From positions 62,001-126,000 of the forward strand of contig CAVXXB010000014.1 of NCBI GenBank assembly GCA_963765585.1: 64,000 nucleotides of DNA. The letters are read 5' to 3'. A program made the translations under genes and the position numbers. Of this stretch, positions 1 through 7,306 are shown one piece after another (the first letter of the stretch is position 1; every line of letters begins with the position of its first letter). Origin of the DNA: CAVXXB01 sp963765585. Its GTDB lineage: Bacteria > Calditrichota > Calditrichia > JAJRVZ01. The notes below the pieces were generated by a model. It did no database searches, was not told where the DNA came from, and saw nothing but the letters and a program-made list of their open reading frames with translations.

Positions 1-59
1 CCGACGATGATAATATAAATTCGTCGGAAGTGTATAGATTTCCCTGATCTGGTGCCCAA
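1..59 (-). CDS. Start of FtsI-like cell-division transpeptidase (partial)
   Basis: Just after the ftsL stop, an open minus-strand frame starts with a TTG at 57-59 and runs off the window edge. Its 19 visible codons give a basic stretch (RSGK, FRR) and then the beginning of a hydrophobic segment (IYIIIV). That is how class B penicillin-binding proteins begin: a short basic cytoplasmic tail and one membrane anchor. In dcw clusters ftsI normally follows ftsL. The call rests on this position and the short N-terminal pattern; no catalytic motif is in view, and the TTG start is a guess because no ATG lies nearby in frame. Confidence 0.45.
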   Translation of the reverse strand, partial: MGTRSGKSIHFRRIYIIIV

Positions 60-60
60 A

Positions 61-429
61 TCAACGTACTCCCGCCAATTTGAGATCCTGTGAAGAATTT
101 GGATCATTCTGGTTGAACTTTTTTACAACGAGTCGCGGCATATCTTCACTTGAGGAAATAAGGCCATATTTTTCTCTGGCCAGTTTTTCAATGCGACTAA
201 TATGTGTCAATCGGTCAATTTCCACCTGCAAAAGAGACCTTTCATTTAATAATTGTTTCTTTTTTAGTTCAAGAGACCTGGTTTCACGAGCCAGTATGTC
301 AATTTGAATAGACTGGTATTGAAAAAGGCCAATGACAACCACCACACCAATTATCCTGAGATATGATTTAAACGGCCATATAAAGACCTTGATAAATGCT
401 TTCTTTGATGTCTTTGTTTGATTTTTCAT
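61..429 (-). CDS. ftsL: FtsL-like cell division protein
   Basis: A 122-residue bitopic protein: a basic N-terminal tail (residues 1-22), one membrane helix (about 24-42, rich in I and V), then a heptad-like coiled coil (about 43-85, ARETRSLELKKKQLL) with the typical end REKYGLI. FtsL joins FtsB and FtsQ in the divisome periplasmic complex and helps activate FtsWI. Sequence conservation in this family is low, so topology and place carry the call: the start overlaps the rsmH stop by 4 bases (ATGA) and ftsI appears to follow. Translation is probably coupled to rsmH. Confidence 0.82.
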   Translation of the reverse strand: MKNQTKTSKKAFIKVFIWPFKSYLRIIGVVVVIGLFQYQSIQIDILARETRSLELKKKQLLNERSLLQVEIDRLTHISRIEKLAREKYGLISSSEDMPRLVVKKFNQNDPNSSQDLKLAGVR

Positions 430-1356
430 AATATCTCTCCAACCCGGAGCAGCGCACTTCTGGCACGGGAATTGTCTTTTATTTCCTGCGCAGATGCTTT
501 AACCGGTTTCCGGGTAATAATTTTTATTTGTGGCTGCAATCCACATACACATTGAGGAAAATCAGTCGGACAAACACAGGGATTTGCATTTTTCCGGAAG
601 AAATTTTTTACAATTCTGTCCTCAAGTGAATGATAGGCAATTACCGCGATCCGGCCTCCGGGCTTTATAAATTTCAAACTTGTCTGCAAGACATGTTTCA
701 GATTATCAAGTTCATGATTGACAGCAATTCGTAATGCCTGAAACACACGGGCATAACTTTTTATCGCATACCGGGGATGTGATGTTTTGTCTATAATATC
801 CCGCAGCTGATTTGTATGCTCGAATGGTTGTTCTTGTCGTTGCGCAACAATCAGACGGGCAATTTTCCTGGAATTTCTTTCCTCGCCAAAATAGTAAAAT
901 ATATCACTTCAGCTCGCCGGCATCTCTGGTGTTGAGTAAATCCCGGGCGGACTCAACTTCATTCCTGTTCATACGCATGTCGATTTGTCCGTTTGCCATA
1001 TAGGAGAATCCGCGATCTGCTTCATCAATCTGGTGAGATGAAACACCCAGATCCAATAAGATACCGTCGACAGCCTGGATATCAGTTTCGGATAGTATTT
1101 TTTCTGTATCCCGGAAATTGCGTTGAAAGTATGATATATTTTTATACTGTTTTAGTCTTTTCTTTGCGAAATCAATTGCTTCCGCATCCAGATCCAGGGC
1201 TATATATTTTGCTCCGGGAGAAAGAATTTCAAGAATGTGATCTGCGTGACCGCCTCCCCCGAGAGTACCATCAATGTAAATACCCCCAATATCTGTAATC
1301 AGGAGTTCCGCAGTTTCCCTACACAGGACCGGAACATGGTATGTTTTACTCATCAT
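426..1356 (-). CDS. rsmH: 16S rRNA (cytosine1402-N4)-methyltransferase RsmH, frame broken as read
   Basis: RsmH (MraW) methylates N4 of C1402 in 16S rRNA using S-adenosylmethionine. The N-terminal part carries HVPVL and the SAM-binding loop DGTLGGGGHA, then DLGVSSHQ and RGFSY. The C-terminal part carries ARVFQALRIAVNHEL and the HSLEDRIVK motif. The two halves are in different frames: after GELK a TGA is met at 904-906, but dropping one T at about 906 restores GELKDIFYYFGEER and the match continues without a gap. The stretch 747-903 is coding in the second frame too. All family motifs are present on both sides, so an inserted base (error or very recent mutation) is the simplest reading. The start overlaps the mraZ end by 11 bases. 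Confidence 0.9.
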
Positions 1357-1816
1357 TCGTAAATAATGCGCTGAAGCTTATTTCCTGAGCCAAAGTTTCC
1401 ATTGATGGATTATTTTGCTGCATGTAATCTTCGTAAATGGCCGGATTCCATAATTCCCATTTATTTAGTGACCCGAGTAATAAAATATCTTTGTCAATCT
1501 TTGCCATACTCAGTATATTCTCCGGTAGTAAAACCCGACCCTGATTATCCATGGTGGTTTTATACGCCGGGCCAATGAAAAGACGAATAAAATCACGTAC
1601 TTTCACATTAAAACTGTCAAGGGAACTCAATTTCCGGGTCAAACGTTTCCATTCGTCGTTCGAGTATACATACACACAACCCTCAAATCCGCGGGTAAAC
1701 ACAAGTGTACCTTCGGATTCCGGAGGTAGCATTTTGCGTATTCCGGATGGAATATTAACACGTTTTTTTGAATCCAGACTGAATCTGTATTCTCCCGAGA
1801 AATCATTTACTGCCAT
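1346..1816 (-). CDS. mraZ: Transcriptional regulator / division-cluster protein MraZ
   Basis: MraZ is a ring-forming DNA-binding protein with two SpoVT/AbrB-like swapped-hairpin domains; it binds repeats in its own promoter and controls the dcw operon. This 156-residue copy has the two typical halves: FSGEYRFSLDSKKRVNIPSG (about 5-24) and GPAYKTTMDNQGRVLLPE (about 82-99), both with the D-x-(K/Q)-x-R core. Length is normal for the family. It heads the visible dcw cluster and is preceded by a promoter and two repeats that fit an autoregulatory site. Confidence 0.95.
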   Translation of the reverse strand: MAVNDFSGEYRFSLDSKKRVNIPSGIRKMLPPESEGTLVFTRGFEGCVYVYSNDEWKRLTRKLSSLDSFNVKVRDFIRLFIGPAYKTTMDNQGRVLLPENILSMAKIDKDILLLGSLNKWELWNPAIYEDYMQQNNPSMETLAQEISFSALFTNDE

Positions 1817-1826
1817 AATCAGGGAT

Positions 1827-1856
1827 ATTGCTCCACTTTAAGGAAAATTGCTCCAC
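1827..1856 (-). promoter_or_regulatory. MraZ-box repeats upstream of mraZ
   Basis: Two identical 10-base repeats, GTGGAGCAAT on the minus strand (1847-1856 and 1827-1836), start exactly 20 bases apart, two helical turns. They lie between the predicted -10 box and the mraZ start. MraZ operators in other bacteria are short GTG-containing direct repeats at regular spacing just before mraZ, so autoregulation by MraZ is the natural reading. The binding itself is inferred. Confidence 0.75.
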
Positions 1857-1857
1857 A

Positions 1858-1886
1858 ATTCTACTAGATTTTTCGACCTAAATCAA
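1858..1886 (-). promoter_or_regulatory. Sigma-70-type promoter of the mraZ operon
   Basis: On the minus strand, TTGATT (1881-1886) and TAGAAT (1858-1863) are separated by 17 bases, close to the TTGACA/TATAAT consensus. The start site would fall near 1851, placing both MraZ repeats at the beginning of the transcript, where a bound repressor would block initiation. Confidence 0.65.
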
Positions 1887-2069
1887 GAGAATATGAGTTT
1901 TTTTTTATTTACTTAATTCAAAAATCATAAGGATTTACGAGAAAAGAACAACGGGGCAAGGATTCGATGTTCATTTGAGGCAGATTGCCGACTTTTTCAG
2001 CTAAGATTTTACTTTTTGGGATACAGAAATTGGTTAGGATTTCAGAATTTTGTTGATTAAGGGTTAAGC

Positions 2070-2096
2070 AGATCCTGAATTAAATTCAGGATGACA
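2070..2096 (+). repeat. REP-like palindrome, AGATCCTGAA family
   Basis: AGATCCTGAA, then a short AT-rich centre, then TTCAGGATGACAT: a palindrome also found at about 17711-17772, 22609-22670, 37647-37672 and 57448-57475. It sits between the mraZ promoter and the end of the HD-GYP gene. It could act as a terminator-like or mRNA-stabilising hairpin, but it lacks a T tract. Confidence 0.7.
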
Positions 2097-2119
2097 TGTC
2101 AGCGGCAATATTAGCAGGG

Positions 2120-3371
2120 TTATTCAATTCCCTGATCCGGGTATCTCTGAGAGATGGAACGTATCACATCAAGTACATCAAAAAAGGAATCTACCACTTC
2201 GGGATCGAAATGCTGGCCTCTTTCTTCCCTGATCAGGTTTAATACATCTTCTTCGCCCCAGGCCTCTTTGTATGACCTTTTTGATAACAGGGCATCATAG
2301 ACATCGGCCAGGGCTACTATCCGTCCGTAAATGGGTATTTCGTCTCCCTTTTTAGGGCGGGGTTTACCGTTTTCATCCTGGTATCCTTCAATTGCATTTC
2401 CGGATTCGATATCTATATATCCGGGATAACCGGTTCCATTCCATTTTTCATGGTGATTAAGGGCGACTTCGGTTGCGATTTCATCAAAATCAGAGCGCGC
2501 ACCATAAAATAAGCGGGCCCCTTCAATAGTATGTGTTTTGATAACATCATGCTCTTCTTCTGTAAAACGGCCCGGTTTCTTGAGAATGTTATCAGAAATT
2601 GCCACTTTGCCTACATCGTGGAGCATCGCGGCAAGCCGGAAGGAGTCACGAAGTTTATCAACTTCTTCCTTGGGTATCCCTTTGTTCAAAGCCCAGTGTT
2701 CGTATATTTCAATAGCATAGGATGCGACCCGGTTAACATGGGCACCGGTCTCCTTCGGATCACGTAACTCAGCCATGCTAATCATGCGTAAAATAGTAGT
2801 CCTGGTCAATTGGGCACGCTCAATAGCGACTGCTGCATATACTGCAAATGGCTTGATTAAAGTTTCGTCCTGATCTGAAAATGGTATGATATTACCTTTC
2901 TCGTCCTGGGCATTGATTAACTGAAGAACGCCTACGCTTTCACCGCGGTTATTTTGGAGCTGGACGGTCAACATAGAATGAGTTTCGTATCCCGAAATTT
3001 TATCATCAGCTGCTGTCAAATGAGAAGGGCATATTCTTGGATATTTTATAGGCATCGGGAATGTTTAATAGTTTACCCTCCATAGCCACGAATCCGGCAA
3101 TGGATTTATTGGTAATCGGCATGGAGAAGGTGGTATAAATAAGCTTTTTGCCTTCCGGCAAACGTTTACGCAGGGTTTCATTTTGGGCAATACTGAATTT
3201 TAAAGTTTCCTTTTCCTTTATGTAGATGGAGCCGGCATCACAGTTGACCAGACTTCTGGCTTCGCTGAGAACTTTTTCCAGTAACACATCCAAATCTTTT
3301 ATTTGGGAAACTTCAATTCCAATTTGAATGATACGTTGTAATTTTTGTTTCCGATCATCCATTTGTCTCAC
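2120..3371 (-). CDS. GAF-HD-GYP c-di-GMP phosphodiesterase, frame broken as read
   Basis: A GAF sensor domain (first about 190 residues, ending in VGVLQLINA) is followed by an HD-GYP hydrolase domain. The latter shows the metal ligands HDVGK, the NHHEKWNGTGYP motif (the usual D before GTGYP is N), ALADVYDAL and FDPEVV. HD-GYP proteins break c-di-GMP down to pGpG or GMP. The protein is soluble, with no membrane segment. The frame changes near 3014: the first frame reads FSFDSS-stop, while dropping one base gives FDAADDKISGYET, the expected end of the GAF helix, so one gene is present. It stands alone, with a REP palindrome downstream and a repeat block upstream. Confidence 0.88.
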
Positions 3372-3450
3372 CCTTTTTGATTAATCTCTATATCTAAATA
3401 TCGGTAGTTTCTGAGGTAAATTAAGTTGATTTACCTCATTTATTTTTCTT

Positions 3451-3595
3451 ACCACAGAGGACACTGAGAAAGATTAGAAATTGGCAATTGGCGATTGGCC
3501 GTTAGCCGTTGGCAAAACCGGCATATATCATCACATTTTTTTTAATCTCTAATCTCTAATCTCTAATCTCTAATTTCCTCCGTGCACTCTGTGGT
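3451..3595. repeat. Inverted-repeat element with CCACAGAG ends
   Basis: The ends ACCACAGAGGACACTGAGA (3451-3469) and CGTGCACTCTGTGGT (3581-3595) are imperfect inverted repeats. The interior has a run of TTGGC-type words (about 3481-3515) and four tandem copies of TAATCTC (about 3543-3572). Related ends occur at 17651-17862 and 40984-41125. No open reading frame is inside. It fills most of the gap between the HD-GYP gene and tnaA. Confidence 0.7.
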
Positions 3596-3620
3596 TAATT
3601 CCATCTCCCACCAATAAAAT

Positions 3621-4967
3621 CTACACATAGTCAAAATGTGCCGTAAAGTGTCGTAAAACCTCCGGTTGCCATGATATTTTCATACCACGAATTTTATCCC
3701 GCTTTTCGTATACATTGATAATTACTTCGATCACATAATCAATATGACTTTGGGTGTATACCCGGCGTGGAATTGCCAGGCGCACCAGTTCCATTTTGGC
3801 ACTTTCACCAAACATTACTGATCCAATTTCACAACCGCGAATGCCGCCTTCAGTATATAATTCTATTGCCAGTGCCTGGCCGGGAAATTGACTTACCGGA
3901 ATATGCGGAAGCATCGCTTTTGCATCAATATAAACTGCGTGTCCGCCCACCGGAAGCACAATGGGCACTCCGTGTGCATTGATTTTTTTCCCCAGATATT
4001 CTGTAGAACGAATGCGATAATGTAAATAATCCTCATGCAGTACTTCTTCGAGACCAACCGCAATCGCCTCCAGGTCCCGACCGGCCAATCCGCCGTAGGT
4101 GGGAAATCCCTCTGTCAAAATGAGTAAATTTCTTGCCTGGGCTGCCCAGTCATCATTATTCAAACATAAATACCCGCCAATATTAACCAGAGCATCTTTT
4201 TTTGCACTCATGGTACAACCATCGGAATATGAGAACATTTCGCGTGTGATTTCCTTAATTGATTTTTTCTCATATCCTTTTTCGCGTATTTTTATAAAAT
4301 AGGCATTTTCTGCAAAACGGCAGGCGTCTATAATCAACGGAATATTATTATTGTGACAAACCGTACTTACCTCGCGGATATTCTGCATCGATACGGGTTG
4401 TCCTCCGCCTGAATTATTTGTAATAGTGAGCATCACACACGGGATATTCTCGACCCCTGTTTGTTCGATAAAGTTTCCTAATTTTTCAACATCCATATTG
4501 CCCTTAAATGGGTGTATTTCCTGGGGGTATTTCCCGGCATCAATGTTCAGGTCAACGGCCTTTGCCCCCGTAAATTCAATATTGGCACGTGTGGTATCAA
4601 AATGCGTATTATTTGGGATTTTATATTTCTCGCCGCCAATCACTGAAAAGAGTATTTTTTCTGCTGCCCGGCCCTGGTGAGTAGGAATCACGTGTTTAAA
4701 AGGCATAATATCGGTGACCGCATCAAAGAATTTATAATAACTCACACTACCGGCATAACTCTCGTCACCTCTTTGTATGGCCGCCCATTGCTCTGAAGAC
4801 ATGGCGCTGGTTCCGCTATCGGTCAGCAGATCAATCAACACTTCTTGACTATGTAATGAAAACAGATTATAGTTTGCCTTTTTAATGAACTTATTACGTT
4901 GGGCAACAGTTGTCATGCGAATGGGCTCGACAGATTTTATCCGGAAGGGTTCGATAATTGTTTTCAT
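3621..4967 (-). CDS. tnaA: Tryptophanase
   Basis: A PLP-dependent beta-eliminating lyase that splits L-tryptophan into indole, pyruvate and ammonia. The 448-residue chain has the family start EPFRIKSVE, TDSGTSAMS, PTHQGRAAE, DACRFAENAYFI, SDGCTMSAKKD (Schiff-base lysine probably K257) and the end FTAHFDYV. Tyrosine phenol-lyase is the close alternative, but its substrate arginine lies in a MERG motif; here the equivalent is GCEIGS, as in tryptophanases, so tryptophanase is preferred. No tryptophan permease (tnaB) is adjacent. Its promoter is about 160 bases upstream, leaving a leader with a possible small peptide. Confidence 0.9.
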   Translation of the reverse strand: MKTIIEPFRIKSVEPIRMTTVAQRNKFIKKANYNLFSLHSQEVLIDLLTDSGTSAMSSEQWAAIQRGDESYAGSVSYYKFFDAVTDIMPFKHVIPTHQGRAAEKILFSVIGGEKYKIPNNTHFDTTRANIEFTGAKAVDLNIDAGKYPQEIHPFKGNMDVEKLGNFIEQTGVENIPCVMLTITNNSGGGQPVSMQNIREVSTVCHNNNIPLIIDACRFAENAYFIKIREKGYEKKSIKEITREMFSYSDGCTMSAKKDALVNIGGYLCLNNDDWAAQARNLLILTEGFPTYGGLAGRDLEAIAVGLEEVLHEDYLHYRIRSTEYLGKKINAHGVPIVLPVGGHAVYIDAKAMLPHIPVSQFPGQALAIELYTEGGIRGCEIGSVMFGESAKMELVRLAIPRRVYTQSHIDYVIEVIINVYEKRDKIRGMKISWQPEVLRHFTAHFDYV

Positions 4968-5032
4968 TTTTAACCTTATCGATTTTAGACATTTCTCAAA
5001 TTAATATGAAAAGGATCTTTATATTCACTACA

Positions 5033-5095
5033 TCACCAGGACGGTTCCGGCGAATGATTGCTGAACAATGCAGGAAGGTCCGGACTGGATGACAT
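5033..5095 (-). CDS. Possible tnaA leader peptide
   Basis: A 20-codon minus-strand ORF (ATG at 5093-5095) lies in the leader between the predicted tnaA promoter and tnaA. It reads MSSSPDLP... and ends ...EPSW followed directly by UGA; this is its only Trp. Enteric TnaC also uses a Trp codon and a UGA stop for tryptophan-sensed stalling, but its Trp is 11 residues before the last codon, so this is not a recognisable TnaC. The ribosome site is weak, and the DNA also resembles the dispersed palindromes of this genome. Confidence 0.2.
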   Translation of the reverse strand: MSSSPDLPALFSNHSPEPSW

Positions 5096-5125
5096 TCTGA
5101 CTAAATTCCATATCCTGTGTTATAA

Positions 5126-5154
5126 AATCTAAACACCATTACATTTGCAGTCAA
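5126..5154 (-). promoter_or_regulatory. Sigma-70-type promoter for tnaA
   Basis: Minus strand TTGACT (5149-5154), 17-base spacer, TAGATT (5126-5131), with an A/T-only stretch directly upstream that could act as an UP element. The transcript would begin near 5118 and have a leader of about 150 bases before tnaA. Confidence 0.6.
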
Positions 5155-5191
5155 TAATTATTAATTATTCCCAATTAGTTGAAATTGATTT

Positions 5192-5220
5192 AAATAAGCC
5201 GGATTTACGTCCGATTTATT
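5192..5220 (+). promoter_or_regulatory. Inverted repeat just upstream of the Clp-cyclase gene
   Basis: AAATAAGCCGGA and TCCGATTTATT form an interrupted inverted repeat (AATAA/TTATT and CGGA/TCCG pair; two middle bases do not) around a short centre. It ends 27 bases before the ATG at 5248, in the divergent region shared with tnaA. It could be an operator or a leader hairpin; no known regulator motif is recognised. Confidence 0.4.
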
Positions 5221-5247
5221 AAATATGACTACTGGAGTTTTAGGAAA

Positions 5248-7293
5248 ATGAAAAAACTTTCACCGGGTGCGCGATTCGCATGGCTGATTGCTTCATGGGA
5301 AGCTGCATCTTTCAGGCAAAAAAATATCGAACCCGAACATCTTATACTTGGCATACTTAGTGTTGTTAAGGCCCTGGATTTGGATTTTTACCAGAGACTG
5401 GCACCCGAGGAACGACGTCAATTATCATCTGAAATTTCAGCAATTACTAATATAATACAGAGTTATGGGATAACTCCCACTGTTCTGAGACGTCATCTGC
5501 GTGATAATCTCAGTTTTGGCAAAATTAAGAAAAAACAGGAAATCTTACATCGCAGTGATGCATCCAAAACTTATTTTAAGAATGCGGAGGTTCTGGCACA
5601 AAAGACTTCAGAATTAAATACCCTGCACTTATTGGCCTCGCTGATCAAAAATCCCCATGACAAAATGGGTGAGTTATTGTACTCATATAATATTTCTCCT
5701 GTAAACATCTGGAAGAAAATCATTAATTATGATCCGGATGTGGAGCATACACATATTGAAGATGATATCACAAATGAAGATATTGACAGCATACACTCCT
5801 TTACACGCGATAGTAATATCTCGCGTCTCACAATCATGTTTGATGACATTGTGGGCTCAATGGCACTATTCAATAAACTGGGCGATGAAGAATTTTATAA
5901 ACTGATAAAATATCATGATAAAAAAATTAAAGGCATTCTGCGCCGCATGGGCAAAGGTGAAATCATAAAATCCACCGGCGATGGTCTGCTGATAATATTT
6001 TCAGATCCGGTGGCTGCCGTTGAATGCGGATTGACGATTCAGCGTGAATTTTTACAGGAAGAATTACTGAAAATTCGCCTTGGAATGGATATGGGTGAAG
6101 TAAAGCAAGTTATGGAGCAGAAATCACGGGATATTTTTGGTATCAAGGTTTCTGCCGCGAGCCGCATCACAGAGGCAGCCGAGGGTGGACATATCCTTTG
6201 CAGTCAGGCCGTTTATGAAACAGTACAAAAACATATTAAGAATTTGAATGTAGAATGGAAATTTCTGGGTTCACGGAATTTTAAACCGGGCGAACCCACC
6301 ATTGAAATCTATGAGATATTCGACTCGACGCTGCCCATTGATCCCATGAACAGTCTCAATTTTGGCAATATTGATATACAGATACCCACATCCAAAGTAT
6401 CTTTACTTGATGAGTATGGCCGTGATCTTACCCAGGAAGCCGAAGCGGAAAAACTGGGACCATTTGCCGGAAGAAGAAATGAGATCTTACAAATAATTCA
6501 GACCCTGGCGCAAAAATACAGTAATAATCCCATATTGGTGGGAAAAGCCGGCGTGGGAAAGACGTCTCTGGTTGAAGCACTTGCCCTGAGGATCTTTAAA
6601 GACAAAGACTCAGAATTATTATCACAAAAAAGAATCATTGCCCTGAATATGGGTAAAATAATGGGTGGCTTAACCCAGAAATCCCAGTTTGAAGAGCGGC
6701 TGGGAAATGTGCTGGAAGAAGCGATTTCCCAACCCGAGGTGATTCTATTTATCGATGAGATCCATAATTACATTGGTAACGGTCAGAATGAAAATATGAC
6801 GAATGTTGCTCATTTAATTAATCCCTTGATTGTACAGGGCGAACTACGATTTATTGGCACCACAACCGATGAAGAATATAGCCGCTGTATCCATCCGGAT
6901 GCGTCTCTTGAAAGAAATTTTCAGAAAATTATTATTGATGAACCGTCCAGAAAAGACACGCTTGAAATGCTTGAGATTTTTCGGAAGAAGTTAGAAATAT
7001 TTCATAAAGTGTGGATTACAGATCGGGCCCTGGAAGCGGCTGTTGATCTATCTATTGAATTTGATCCTGAACATGCATTACCGGCAAAGGCCATCGATCT
7101 GATTGATGAAGCCGGTGCACAAATTCATATTCCAGATCTGAGTATGCTGGAGGGAAAACAGGATGCAAATATGGGAGTAAATCGGGGTGGGGCAAATTCG
7201 ATCCTGAATGTTCTTGTGATTGCCAAGGTGCTTGCGCAAAAAACCGGAGTCCCGACGGAAAAAATATTGAGTGCGTTAGGTGATGAGAATTAA
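5248..7293 (+). CDS. Chimeric Clp_N / class III cyclase / ClpA-type AAA+ (D1 only) protein
   Basis: A 681-residue protein joining three parts. Residues about 1-160 are a double Clp_N repeat (LSPGARFAWLIASWEAA, EPEHLILGIL, then LNTLHLLASLI), the substrate or adaptor-binding part of ClpA/B/C. Residues about 190-355 are a class III nucleotide cyclase: metal aspartates D200 (FDDIVGS) and D245 (KSTGDG), purine-selecting K241 and D295 (adenylate type) and catalytic R306; the usual transition-state Asn is Ser302. Residues about 400-675 are a ClpA/B-type AAA+ D1 module: Walker A GKAGVGKTS (432-440), Walker B FIDEIH (501-506), Arg finger in LERNF (R556). The chain stops in the linker where D2 would start, and no ClpP-binding loop is seen. 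No signal peptide or membrane helix, so it should be cytosolic. ATG with GGAG/AGGAAA upstream. Function unknown; an ATP-dependent, protein-sensing cAMP producer is an inference. Confidence 0.9.
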   Translation: MKKLSPGARFAWLIASWEAASFRQKNIEPEHLILGILSVVKALDLDFYQRLAPEERRQLSSEISAITNIIQSYGITPTVLRRHLRDNLSFGKIKKKQEILHRSDASKTYFKNAEVLAQKTSELNTLHLLASLIKNPHDKMGELLYSYNISPVNIWKKIINYDPDVEHTHIEDDITNEDIDSIHSFTRDSNISRLTIMFDDIVGSMALFNKLGDEEFYKLIKYHDKKIKGILRRMGKGEIIKSTGDGLLIIFSDPVAAVECGLTIQREFLQEELLKIRLGMDMGEVKQVMEQKSRDIFGIKVSAASRITEAAEGGHILCSQAVYETVQKHIKNLNVEWKFLGSRNFKPGEPTIEIYEIFDSTLPIDPMNSLNFGNIDIQIPTSKVSLLDEYGRDLTQEAEAEKLGPFAGRRNEILQIIQTLAQKYSNNPILVGKAGVGKTSLVEALALRIFKDKDSELLSQKRIIALNMGKIMGGLTQKSQFEERLGNVLEEAISQPEVILFIDEIHNYIGNGQNENMTNVAHLINPLIVQGELRFIGTTTDEEYSRCIHPDASLERNFQKIIIDEPSRKDTLEMLEIFRKKLEIFHKVWITDRALEAAVDLSIEFDPEHALPAKAIDLIDEAGAQIHIPDLSMLEGKQDANMGVNRGGANSILNVLVIAKVLAQKTGVPTEKILSALGDEN

Positions 7294-7306
7294 ACGAATG
7301 ATATAT

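Noticed and set aside
900..910. AAG-UGA-U in rsmH as a programmed +1 frameshift like prfB
   Set aside because: No upstream Shine-Dalgarno-like stimulator or slippery CUU is seen, rsmH is not known to use recoding, and six other breaks of the same kind occur in this window, so an extra base is simpler.
3542..3574. Tandem TAATCTC copies as a start of a CRISPR array
   Set aside because: The unit is 7 bases, without spacers, inside an inverted-repeat element; no cas gene is near.
3621..4967. Tyrosine phenol-lyase instead of tryptophanase
   Set aside because: The MERG arginine motif of tyrosine phenol-lyase is replaced by CEIGS, as in tryptophanases.
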